DNA of 5,822 nucleotides from Myxococcales bacterium. Lineage in GTDB: Bacteria; Myxococcota; Polyangia; Fen-1088. The notes beneath the pieces are model-generated. The model did no database searches. It was given only the letters and a program-made list of their open reading frames with translations, and was not told where the DNA came from. Positions 1-5,738 of the stretch are shown piece after piece. The translations under genes and the position numbers were made by a program. The stretch spans positions 1 through 5,822 of the forward strand of contig PMBY01000097.1 of the NCBI GenBank assembly GCA_003153875.1, in the 5' to 3' direction. Within the stretch, counting starts at the first letter, position 1; each line of letters starts with the position of its first letter.

Positions 1-1473
1 CCCAAGGGCTACGCGCGCGAGTCGTTCGCCGGCCGCAAGGCGCACCGGCTGGACAAGGCGCGCGTGGCGCGGCTCGGTGAGTGGATCGAGAAGGCCATGA
101 CGCAGCTCGGAGTGCCGGGCGCGGCGATCGGTCTGGTCCAGGACGGCAAGGTGGTTTTCGCTGGCGGCTTCGGCGTGCGCGAGCTGGGCAAGAAGCAGAA
201 GCCCGACGCCGACACGCGCTTCATGATCGCCTCCAACACCAAGGCGCTGACCACCCTGATGCTGGCCAAGCTCGTCGACGAGAAGCGGATCACCTGGGAC
301 ACGCCCGTGACCAGCCTGCTGCCGACCTTCAAGCTCGGCGATGCCGAGACCACCAGCCTGGTCAAGGTGAAACACCTAATCTGCGCCTGCACAGGACTTC
401 CACGCCAGGATTTTGAGTGGGTCTTCCAGTTTCGAGACATGACACCGGATCGCGCCATGGCGACCCTGGCAACCATGCAGCCCACCAGCAAGTTCGGCGA
501 GATGTTCCAGTACTCGAACCCGCTGGCCGGCGCGGGTGGCTTCGTGGGCGGCCACGTGCTCTACCCGAAGCTCGAGCTGGGCACGGCCTACGACCAGGCG
601 ATGCGGACCCGCGTCTTCGAGCCCCTGGGCATGAAAGCCACGACCTTCGACTACGCCAGGGCGCTCAAGGGCAACCACGCCTTCCCGCACGCGCCGGACA
701 TCGACGGCAAACCCGCCAAGGCGGTCATGGAGATCAACTACGACATTATCCCCTTCCGGCCAGCGGGCGCGGCCTGGAGCAATGTGCGTGACCTGCTGAA
801 GTACGTGATCGCCGAACTCGGCGAGGGCGTACTGCCGGACGGCAGGCACTACATCGACAAGGCACCCCTGCTTGAGCGCCGCGCGCCGCAGGTGACGATC
901 GGCAAGGACGAAACCTACGGCATGGGTCTTATGGTGAACACGAAATATGGAACGCCCGTGGTGCACCACGGTGGCGACCTGGTTGGCTTCCACAGCGACA
1001 TGATGTGGCTGCCGGAGCACGGCGTCGGCGCGGTGGTGCTGACCAACTCCAACCCAGGCTGGATCCTACGCGACGTCTTCCAGCGCAAGTTGCTGGAGGT
1101 GCTCTTCGACGGCAAGCCAGAGGCCGACGACGACCTCGCCGCCCAGGGGAAGACCTTCTTCCAGCACCTCGCCGCCGACCGGAAGCTGCTCACGGTACCG
1201 GCCGACGCGGCCGAGGCAGCCAAGCTGGCGAAGCGCTACGCCAACGACGCGCTCGGGGAGATCTCGGTCAGCCAGGCCCACGGCGCCACCACCTTCGACT
1301 TCGGCGAGTGGAAGAGCGAGGTGGCCACGCGCAAGAACCCGGACGGCACGCTCTCCTTCATCACCACGGCGCCGGGCATCTCCGGCTTCTTCGAGTTCGT
1401 CGTCGGCGCCGGGGCCAAGCGCACGCTCATCGTGCGCGACGCCCAGCACGAGTACGTGTTCACCGAGCAGTGA
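1..1473 (+). CDS. Serine beta-lactamase-fold hydrolase, 5' partial
   Basis: This is a member of the class C beta-lactamase / penicillin-binding protein-like serine hydrolase family, which includes esterases, D-aminopeptidases and peptidases. The substrate cannot be told from the sequence. The frame is open to base 1, so the N-terminus and any signal peptide lie outside the window; a GTG at 64 is available but residues before it look like normal coding sequence. Numbering from that GTG, the nucleophile motif S-N-T-K is at 57-60, the Y-S-N motif at 150-152, and an H-H-G-G box at 301-304 replaces the K-T-G box, as is common in the non-lactamase members. The catalytic domain ends near residue 350 and is followed by about 110 residues of a probable beta-rich C-terminal domain. 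No transmembrane segment is visible. Stop is TGA at 1471-1473. All catalytic motifs are intact, so an active enzyme is likely. A true antibiotic-resistance role is not indicated. Confidence 0.9.
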   Translation, partial: PKGYARESFAGRKAHRLDKARVARLGEWIEKAMTQLGVPGAAIGLVQDGKVVFAGGFGVRELGKKQKPDADTRFMIASNTKALTTLMLAKLVDEKRITWDTPVTSLLPTFKLGDAETTSLVKVKHLICACTGLPRQDFEWVFQFRDMTPDRAMATLATMQPTSKFGEMFQYSNPLAGAGGFVGGHVLYPKLELGTAYDQAMRTRVFEPLGMKATTFDYARALKGNHAFPHAPDIDGKPAKAVMEINYDIIPFRPAGAAWSNVRDLLKYVIAELGEGVLPDGRHYIDKAPLLERRAPQVTIGKDETYGMGLMVNTKYGTPVVHHGGDLVGFHSDMMWLPEHGVGAVVLTNSNPGWILRDVFQRKLLEVLFDGKPEADDDLAAQGKTFFQHLAADRKLLTVPADAAEAAKLAKRYANDALGEISVSQAHGATTFDFGEWKSEVATRKNPDGTLSFITTAPGISGFFEFVVGAGAKRTLIVRDAQHEYVFTEQ

Positions 1474-1487
1474 GCAGGGGAGCCGGG

Positions 1488-1527
1488 GACCATATCTCAT
1501 GCGCGACCATACGGGCATACTAGTCAG
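1488..1527 (+). promoter_or_regulatory. Possible promoter/operator of the toxin-antitoxin pair
   Basis: The 54-base gap between the hydrolase and the antitoxin holds a direct repeat GACCATA at 1488-1494 and 1505-1511 (start-to-start 17 bases) and a -10-like CATACT at 1516-1521. The antitoxin ATG lies only 6 bases after CATACT and has no Shine-Dalgarno sequence, so a leaderless transcript is possible. The repeats could be binding sites for VapB/VapBC autorepression, as is known for this family. No good -35 box is visible, so this is inference from weak matches. Confidence 0.25.
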
Positions 1528-1743
1528 ATGGGAAACGTGCGGAAAGTGACGGCCAACATACCCGAGGACATCCTCGAGAACGCCCAGCGGCTGACCGGGA
1601 AGGGCGTCGCCCTGACGCTGGTCGAGAGGCTGAAAGCGCTCGACCGCGATGCGCGTCTCTCAGCCCTGCGGCGGCTTCGTGGCAAGGTGAGGTTCGATCT
1701 CGACCTGGACAGGACCCGGCGTCGATCCTGGTCGATAGCTTAG
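1528..1743 (+). CDS. vapB: VapB-type antitoxin
   Basis: This 71-residue protein resembles the small VapB antitoxins that sit directly before PIN-domain toxins. It would bind and block the VapC ribonuclease and repress its own operon. The N-terminal segment at residues 4-19 (V-R-K-V-T-A-N-I-P-E-D-I-L-E-N-A) looks like a beta strand followed by a helix, as in ribbon-helix-helix-type DNA-binding antitoxins. It is followed by a G-K-G turn and a second helix (residues 25-40), then a basic/acidic tail expected to wrap the toxin. The start is ATG with no clear ribosome binding site. The last residues (R-S-W-S-I-A) are read from bases that in homologous arrangements belong to the toxin start: the antitoxin normally ends just as the toxin begins, but here it runs about 20 bases into the toxin frame. 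A single C-to-T change at 1723 would give a TGA stop there. Confidence 0.8.
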   Translation: MGNVRKVTANIPEDILENAQRLTGKGVALTLVERLKALDRDARLSALRRLRGKVRFDLDLDRTRRRSWSIA

Positions 1744-2111
1744 CGTGGATCGCGTTCTTTCGCGACCGAGGTCCGGTTGCCGCCATCGTGGACCAGGCGC
1801 TGGAAGATGACGAGGCCGCACTGTGCGGCCCGGTGTTGACTGAACTACGTCGTGGATTTGCGTCCGCCGCCGAGCGCGGCAAGACCATTCCCCTTCTTCT
1901 TGCGTGCCACCAGCTGCCACAACCAGCCAGTTTGTGGGAAGACGCCGGCGATCTCGGGTTCGCTCTCGCGCGCAAGGGCCTCACGGTCAAGTCCATCGAC
2001 CTCCTGATCGCGGCCTATGCCTTGACCCACGCAGTCCCCATGCTGACGGTCGACCGGGACTTCCGGCTGATCGCCCGCACCGGCGTGGGTCTGCATTTGG
2101 TAGACGTCTGA
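1722..2111 (+). CDS. vapC: PIN-domain toxin, VapC-like, lacking a normal start codon
   Basis: The translated frame is a PIN-domain ribonuclease of the VapC type. VapC toxins cut RNA using a cluster of acidic residues that holds a metal ion. All four expected acids are seen: Asp in V-D-S at 1734-1736, Glu in L-T-E-L at 1842-1844, Asp in S-I-D-L-L-I-A-A at 1998-2000, and Asp in T-V-D-R-D-F at 2052-2054. The domain begins with I-L-V-D-S-L-A-W-I at 1725, so initiation is expected at 1722, and AGGA at 1711-1714 sits 7 bases ahead of it. Base 1722 however starts TCG, not a start codon, and there is no ATG, GTG or TTG in this frame between the stop at 1521 and a GTG at 1788. Starting at 1788 would remove the first catalytic Asp. 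CTG at 1728 or ATC at 1725 are non-standard alternatives. The gene is therefore silenced, weakly expressed from a rare codon, or affected by a base error. About 129 codons, the usual family length. Confidence 0.8.
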   Translation, partial: SILVDSLAWIAFFRDRGPVAAIVDQALEDDEAALCGPVLTELRRGFASAAERGKTIPLLLACHQLPQPASLWEDAGDLGFALARKGLTVKSIDLLIAAYALTHAVPMLTVDRDFRLIARTGVGLHLVDV

Positions 2112-2120
2112 GCGATCCGG

Positions 2121-2213
2121 CTAGCCGCTGCCACGGATTGCTTCGCCTTCGCGATCGATGATGGCAAGCACCTCGGGCCGGGCTCCCTCCATCGGCCCCA
2201 GGTCGACAAGATA
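2121..2213 (-). pseudogene. Possible C-terminal relic of an unknown gene
   Basis: On the minus strand, the roughly 30 codons ending at the TAG at 2121 read as a plausible protein C-terminus (motif G-P-M-E-G-A-R-P-E-V-L-A-I-I-D followed by R-E-G-E). Third positions are fairly G/C rich. The frame has no good start: the first ATG upstream is inside the lipoprotein gene, read in another frame. I do not recognise the family. It may be the tail of a gene that was cut off when the adjoining lipoprotein segment arrived, or simply chance. Confidence 0.2.
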
Positions 2214-2230
2214 TGCAAACGATGTTTGCA
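2214..2230. other. Perfect 7-bp inverted repeat (hairpin), 3-base loop
   Basis: TGCAAAC, loop GAT, GTTTGCA. It lies 20 bases beyond the stop of the minus-strand lipoprotein gene and 102 bases beyond the toxin stop. It could form an mRNA hairpin that ends or protects the lipoprotein transcript, or be a binding site for a dimeric regulator. The stem has only 3 G/C pairs of 7 and no strong U-run follows in the minus direction, so it is not a classical terminator. Confidence 0.4.
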
Positions 2231-2250
2231 AAGAACTTGGAGCAGCCTTC

Positions 2251-3027
2251 CTATCTGACGGTGATGGATTTCGCGATGGAGTCAAGCTCGTCCGAGACGG
2301 CGGCTTTGGTGTCGACCGTGTTGCCGTCAAGGTCCGTGAAGCGCGCGCTGTTGTAGTAGATCACGTTGAGTTCCCCGTTTTCGGCCGAGTGCCACACATA
2401 GAGGCAGACGTCGAGGCTGATCGGCTGATAGCTGGCGATGCGCGTTTCCCAAGCGCTTTTCGGTACAACGAGCAAGGGGGGCATTCCCGCCTGCATGTTA
2501 TCGATTCCGGTGTCGGCCGGCGTCGTCAGGCGGCAGGTGACTTTCCACCCATCGCATCCGTCAATCGTCGCCCCTTCCTTCGTTATTGGATACGCGTCGT
2601 CGAGCTTGACGATAGGCGAGGGAATCTGGCTGAACTCCATGAGCCAATGCGTTTGGTCGACGATGCCGAGTTTCGCGATCGCGTTCTCGTCGAGCTCGCC
2701 GTCTTGCAGTCCATACGTCGCGCGGTTCGAATCCGAGACGGTATAGATTCCGATCCAAGCCTGGAAGTATTTAGAATCAGGATTGAAGCGTTCTGACCAG
2801 GCGTTGCCCCCAGCCGGCATCGGCAGCAGGAAGTAGTTCATCCCGCCGAACGGAATTCCCGCTTCGTTCCAGTAGGCTTCCATGTCTATTGAATTGACCG
2901 TGCCGGACCAGGAGGCGGGGATGCTTTGGAATCGGGGCTCGTGATGGACGGGTGCGGAAGACCCTCCGCCGCCGGAACACGAGACTACGAGCAATGTGGC
3001 AACAATCGGCAACAGGACTCTCTTCAT
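2251..3027 (-). CDS. Hypothetical lipoprotein
   Basis: The 258-residue product is not a family I recognise. It has a clear type II signal peptide: M-K-R, a hydrophobic stretch at 4-15, and a V-V-S-C lipobox with the lipidated Cys at 17. A flexible S-G-G-G-G-S-S linker follows. Ser at +2 predicts sorting to the outer membrane rather than retention in the inner membrane. The mature part is rich in aromatic residues and has three Cys at 158, 165 and 208; the C-D-G-W-K-V-T-C spacing could form a disulfide. No transmembrane segments or catalytic motifs are apparent. The ATG at 3025-3027 is well supported because AGGAGGA at 3039-3033 lies 5 bases upstream. The upstream frame on the same strand, a broken transposase, stops inside this ribosome binding site, so the two may share a transcript. 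Function is unknown. Confidence 0.85.
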   Translation of the reverse strand: MKRVLLPIVATLLVVSCSGGGGSSAPVHHEPRFQSIPASWSGTVNSIDMEAYWNEAGIPFGGMNYFLLPMPAGGNAWSERFNPDSKYFQAWIGIYTVSDSNRATYGLQDGELDENAIAKLGIVDQTHWLMEFSQIPSPIVKLDDAYPITKEGATIDGCDGWKVTCRLTTPADTGIDNMQAGMPPLLVVPKSAWETRIASYQPISLDVCLYVWHSAENGELNVIYYNSARFTDLDGNTVDTKAAVSDELDSIAKSITVR

Positions 3028-3032
3028 GGGGA

Positions 3033-3039
3033 TCCTCCT
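3033..3039 (-). promoter_or_regulatory. Strong ribosome binding site of the lipoprotein gene
   Basis: On the minus strand this reads AGGAGGA, near-complete complementarity to the 16S rRNA tail, 5 bases before the ATG. The TAG at 3040-3038 that ends the hybrid transposase frame overlaps it, so a ribosome finishing that frame would arrive directly on the lipoprotein start region. Translational coupling is therefore possible. Confidence 0.75.
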
Positions 3040-3604
3040 AGAACTTCACGACGTCTCGACTGCCATAGTACGAAACCACCTGGTCAGGCTTCGGCGTGAG
3101 GTCCATTCCAGCCTCGCGCCCTTCACCCACTACGACGATGTGGAAGCTACGCTGCTTCAACATGCCGGGAAAAATGAAGCGGGAGACGCTGCGCTCGTCG
3201 ATGTCGATGCCAAGTTTGAGCAGTTCGCCGTGAATCCTGGGCCCTCCCAAAGATGGGTTGGCTTTGGCCATCTGGCGGATGAGCGCCTTGATCTCAGGGG
3301 AGGCCTCATTTTGTGCCGGCGTGCGCCGACGTGACTTCCAACGCCAAAACAAGCGGAAGCCAGCCCGGTGCCAGCGGACGACGGTGTCTGGTTTGACGAC
3401 GACCAGCGCGTCCGCCCAGCGAGACCAGAGGCGAGAGAGAACGCGCTCAAAGGCGCGGTCATTCTTGCGCAGGCGAGAACGGGCCGAAGTGCGCTGGAAG
3501 TTGGCCAGCTGCGGGCGCAGGGCGAGGTCCTCGACTACGAGGTCCGCGTGGGTGCGGAAGGCCGAGCGCAGCGCTCCAGAGAAGCTGAGAAACAGGGAAA
3601 CCAT
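3038..3604 (-). pseudogene. Truncated insertion-sequence transposase with foreign C-terminal tail
   Basis: Residues 1 to about 142 from the ATG at 3604 resemble the N-terminal half of integrase-core (rve, DDE) transposases of the IS481/IS3-like kind. Recognisable blocks are the basic helical region R-L-R-K-N-D-R, the motif K-P-D-T-V-V-R-W-H-R at 71-80, the block F-R-L-F-W-R-W-K-S-R-R-R at 83-94, and G-G-P-R-I-H-G-E-L-L-K-L-G-I-D-I at 120-135. Full family members are roughly 330-360 residues; the whole catalytic DDE domain is missing here. Homology seems to stop around base 3179, after V-S-R. The remaining ~46 codons to the TAG at 3038 do not look like transposase but keep coding-like codon use (last residues S-Y-Y-G-S-R-D-V-V-K-F). 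The protein cannot transpose. The frame also stays open upstream of 3604, but that part is low-complexity Arg/Pro-rich and looks non-coding. Start choice rests on homology. Confidence 0.75.
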
Positions 3605-3610
3605 CGTGTG

Positions 3611-3641
3611 ATTATGCACGATGGCGAGTCGTGCCGGCCAA
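3611..3641 (-). promoter_or_regulatory. Possible transposase promoter
   Basis: Reading the minus strand, a TTGGCC box (3641-3636) and a CATAAT box (3616-3611) are 19 bases apart, with the -10-like box just 6 bases before the transposase ATG. The -10 match is five of six; the -35 match is four of six with a long spacer. If active it would transcribe toward the lipoprotein gene and could drive it now that the element is broken. Weak evidence. Confidence 0.25.
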
Positions 3642-3742
3642 CCCATCTGCTCATCGCCGCCGCCGCCGGAAAACACACGTCGCGGATGGCGTCTTGGCGA
3701 GGGACAGCGAGCACAGAAGCGCCAAGGCCCGCTACGTGGCGG

Positions 3743-3981
3743 CAAATGACCCCGCCACCGACATACGCCCGCCTTGCGGCGAGGTGATGTTGGTCGGTGC
3801 CTGCGCCAGGGCCTGCGACCTGGTCGAGGGCGTGGCTGGCTACGTGAGGGTAACCAACGTGCTTGATTTCCAGTAGCAGACACCGTCCACCTGTCCGGCC
3901 AAGGTTGCTGGCGTCATACCCGAAGACATTCACCACCGAGGCTTCGAGGTCCAAGTCGGAGTGACCTACAGCTTCCGGTAG
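3743..3981 (+). pseudogene. Possible decayed 3' end of an outer-membrane beta-barrel gene
   Basis: One plus-strand frame reads through about 80 codons with G/C-rich third positions and one internal TAG at 3874-3876. Near the end it reads G-Y-V-R-V-T-N-V-L-D, then the internal stop, then a segment ending G-F-E-V-Q-V-G-V-T-Y-S-F-R before TAG at 3979-3981. Such endings, with alternating hydrophobics and a near-terminal aromatic, are typical of outer-membrane barrel proteins. V-T-N-V-L-D recalls the V-x-N-L-F-D strand near the end of TonB-dependent receptors. There is no start and no sign of a plug or full barrel; the left side abuts the broken transposase region. I read it as the tail of a receptor or porin gene destroyed by insertion and decay. 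It could also be chance. Confidence 0.35.
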
Positions 3982-4133
3982 CGGCTCGGGACGCTCAAGC
4001 GGGCGCTGAATCTGTCGATGAGGAGCCTATATGGGCCAGCCATTCGGCCAGGTCCTGGAAGTGGTTTGCCAACACGTCCGCCCCTTGGTCACTAGTTCGA
4101 CAGCTCAGTGTGCGCTTTTCCCGGAAGAATGCC
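3982..4133. other. Gene-free stretch ahead of the small secreted protein
   Basis: No gene is recognised here. It holds a GGCCAG direct repeat (4034-4039 and 4046-4051) and an AGGAG at 4021-4025 placed 5 bases before an ATG at 4031. The frame from that ATG runs to 4540 but crosses the next two genes out of frame and shows no family resemblance. Promoter elements for the downstream genes should lie in this stretch, but I see no convincing -35/-10 pair. Confidence 0.4.
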
Positions 4134-4379
4134 ATGCGACGTCTCGCGATCGCCATTGCGTTGGGGTCAACGCTCTACTGTATTCCGCAGGCCTTTGCCG
4201 GGAAAATCGACAACGTGAAGCAGGCCGTGAAGGAAAAGTGCAACAAGGCGATTCCCATCGAGATCCTGCGGGATTCGGTGGTCAGAGCCTACGATTGCCA
4301 ACCCGAGCAGGAAGTGACAATTGCCTCCTGCAAAATCAAGTGCCTCAAAGGCGGCTCCGGAAATGTCGTGGGCCAGTAG
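4134..4379 (+). CDS. Small secreted four-cysteine protein
   Basis: The 81-residue product is not a family I recognise. The start at ATG 4134 is preferred over the GTG at 4110 because GGAAG at 4123-4127 lies 6 bases ahead of it and it places a classical signal peptide at the true N-terminus: M-R-R, a hydrophobic core at 4-18, and an A-F-A cleavage site after residue 22. The mature protein would be about 59 residues, starting G-K-I-D, with Lys-rich helical character and four Cys at 36, 55, 66 and 70. That number and the C-x3-C spacing at 66-70 suggest two disulfides in the periplasm or outside the cell. The C-terminus is Gly/Ser rich. A barrel gene follows after 48 bases on the same strand, so an operon is likely. 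Function is unknown; a periplasmic partner of the barrel is possible but is inference only. Confidence 0.7.
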   Translation: MRRLAIAIALGSTLYCIPQAFAGKIDNVKQAVKEKCNKAIPIEILRDSVVRAYDCQPEQEVTIASCKIKCLKGGSGNVVGQ

Positions 4380-4391
4380 CGTTGCAATTCT

Positions 4392-4411
4392 CTTGCGAGT
4401 CAGCTCGCAAG
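4392..4411 (+). other. Perfect 8-bp hairpin between the small protein and barrel genes
   Basis: CTTGCGAG, loop TCAG, CTCGCAAG. It begins 13 bases after the stop of the small secreted protein and ends 16 bases before the ATG of the barrel gene. No U-run follows, so a classical terminator is unlikely. It could be an mRNA-stabilising or processing hairpin that sets different levels of the two proteins, or hinder access to the barrel start, which has no clear Shine-Dalgarno sequence. Confidence 0.6.
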
Positions 4412-4427
4412 CAGTGGTACACCATCA

Positions 4428-5738
4428 ATGAAAAGCGTAGCGGTTCTGTTGTTTGTGACCTTGGCCGCTGTGCCTTCGGTTCGGGCCGACGAGACTGCCT
4501 CCCAAATCGCAAGCCTCAACGAAAGAGTCACCGAGCTTGAGGCCGGACAGGCGCTCGATCACGCGCGCCTTTCCGGGGTCTTTATCAACCGCTTCGAGGA
4601 TTTTCGGACCAGCTACTGGGTGCCGGGCCAGGCGCAAGACAAAGACAGGCTGGACACGTTTAGTACCTACCTGGCTTTGAACTTGGACTTCGACGTTACG
4701 AAGCATCTACAACTCTACACCACGCTGGGCATGAGCAAATTTTGGCAGAACGACGGCCGCAATGAGTATGCAGGTAGTTGGCAGACGTCCGAGGCTGGCT
4801 CGTTCGGCTACTCCGGCTCCCTGCTGCGAGTGGACCGGGCCTATATGGCCTATGCCTTCTCCTTCCCTCTCACCCTGGCCATCGGCCGTATGCCCACCAA
4901 CAATGGAGTGCCGATCAATCAACTGGACGGGCTGGTTCGCGAGGGCACCTATCCGCGATTTGCGTACAACGCGATCTTCGACGGCATGGCCGCAATTTTC
5001 GATTTCTCGCGCTACCTCCCCCGGGGAAGCAGCCTGAAGCTCCGCGCATTCTACACGCCCAACATCAACATCGACAAGAGCAACGGGACCCGCCAGCTGA
5101 CTGACGGAACGGTCAAAGTGGAGTCGAATACGCCCCAATACGCAATTCTTGCGGAATTCTCCAACACCCGCCTGTCTCCCATCGTCGACACAATCAGCCT
5201 CTACTACATGTTCTACCAGTACAGCAACTTCTATAATGACGGTAGAAATTCGCCGGCAACGCCAGGTGCTGCGCCCAACAACCCGGTGGACTCGGCCATG
5301 GCTCACATGCTCTATCTGGGCCTGGAAGGCATAGGCCACATCGGCCTCAACGCGTCGCTCAGTGCGCTCTTCTACTGCGACACCACCGCGGCTCTGGATG
5401 GCAGTGGCTCCACCTCTACTTTCAGCCAAGCATACTTGCTCAACGTGAACCAGCGACTCGATTTCATCGTAACCGGCAGCGTGCTCGGCTTCGAGCTGAT
5501 CAAGACAGATGCGAGTTTCTATCTCGACGAGTGGACCTATCTTGAGGTGATTCCGTTCTACTCGTCTCCAGCGAGCCGAGGAGTGCATGTCTTCGCTTCG
5601 GTGCCGCTGGCCGAGAAGCTTCGCGCACGCGTTGGTTGGTATCGACTTCACTCGGATCCGTACGACAGCGCGGCGTCTGGCTCTACCGTCGAGAGTGACA
5701 GCAACTCCTTCTACGTGCAATTGCGTCTTGGATTCTAG
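4428..5738 (+). CDS. Outer-membrane beta-barrel protein, DUF3373-like
   Basis: The 436-residue product has a signal peptide (hydrophobic core 4-17, predicted cleavage after V-R-A at 20) and a short heptad segment at about 24-45 (hydrophobics at I27, L30, V34 and L37), a coiled coil like those at the N-terminus of several porin families. From about residue 48 to the end there are alternating amphipathic strands, and the chain closes with F-Y-V-Q-L-R-L-G-F, whose terminal Phe is the usual recognition signal for outer-membrane barrel assembly. The G-R-M-P-T-N-N-G-V-P motif at 153-162 followed by N-A-I-F-D-G-M at 181-187 resembles the DUF3373 family of putative porins; that assignment is from memory. 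The single Cys is at 317. The likely role is a channel or structural outer-membrane protein; the solute is unknown. The ATG lacks a good ribosome binding site and lies just after a hairpin. It follows the small secreted protein gene by 48 bases. Confidence 0.8.
   Translation: MKSVAVLLFVTLAAVPSVRADETASQIASLNERVTELEAGQALDHARLSGVFINRFEDFRTSYWVPGQAQDKDRLDTFSTYLALNLDFDVTKHLQLYTTLGMSKFWQNDGRNEYAGSWQTSEAGSFGYSGSLLRVDRAYMAYAFSFPLTLAIGRMPTNNGVPINQLDGLVREGTYPRFAYNAIFDGMAAIFDFSRYLPRGSSLKLRAFYTPNINIDKSNGTRQLTDGTVKVESNTPQYAILAEFSNTRLSPIVDTISLYYMFYQYSNFYNDGRNSPATPGAAPNNPVDSAMAHMLYLGLEGIGHIGLNASLSALFYCDTTAALDGSGSTSTFSQAYLLNVNQRLDFIVTGSVLGFELIKTDASFYLDEWTYLEVIPFYSSPASRGVHVFASVPLAEKLRARVGWYRLHSDPYDSAASGSTVESDSNSFYVQLRLGF

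Noticed and set aside
376..1020. A 214-codon minus-strand frame inside the hydrolase gene.
   Set aside because: The hydrolase has all catalytic motifs; the antisense frame is Arg/His/Val-rich without family resemblance and is a shadow.
2158..2796. A 212-codon plus-strand frame opposite the lipoprotein gene.
   Set aside because: The minus-strand gene has a lipobox and a near-perfect ribosome binding site; the plus frame has neither a ribosome binding site nor recognisable domains.
3655..3669. A short run of CGC/CCG triplets.
   Set aside because: Only about 15 bases in a very G/C-rich region; not enough for a meaningful repeat.
3605..3883. Upstream extension of the transposase frame to an ATG at 3883.
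   Set aside because: The added 93 residues are Arg/Pro-rich low complexity, and family similarity begins at the ATG at 3604, which has a promoter-like box just ahead.
4031..4540. A plus-strand frame with a good AGGAG five bases before its ATG.
   Set aside because: It overlaps the small secreted protein and the start of the barrel gene in another frame, and its sequence there is a frame-shifted shadow. Only the first ~35 codons are unshared, too few to support a gene.
4707..5720. A 337-codon open frame on the minus strand opposite the barrel gene.
   Set aside because: It is antisense to a gene with a signal peptide, barrel strands and terminal Phe. Its own translation shows no domain and arises from the G/C-rich codon pattern.
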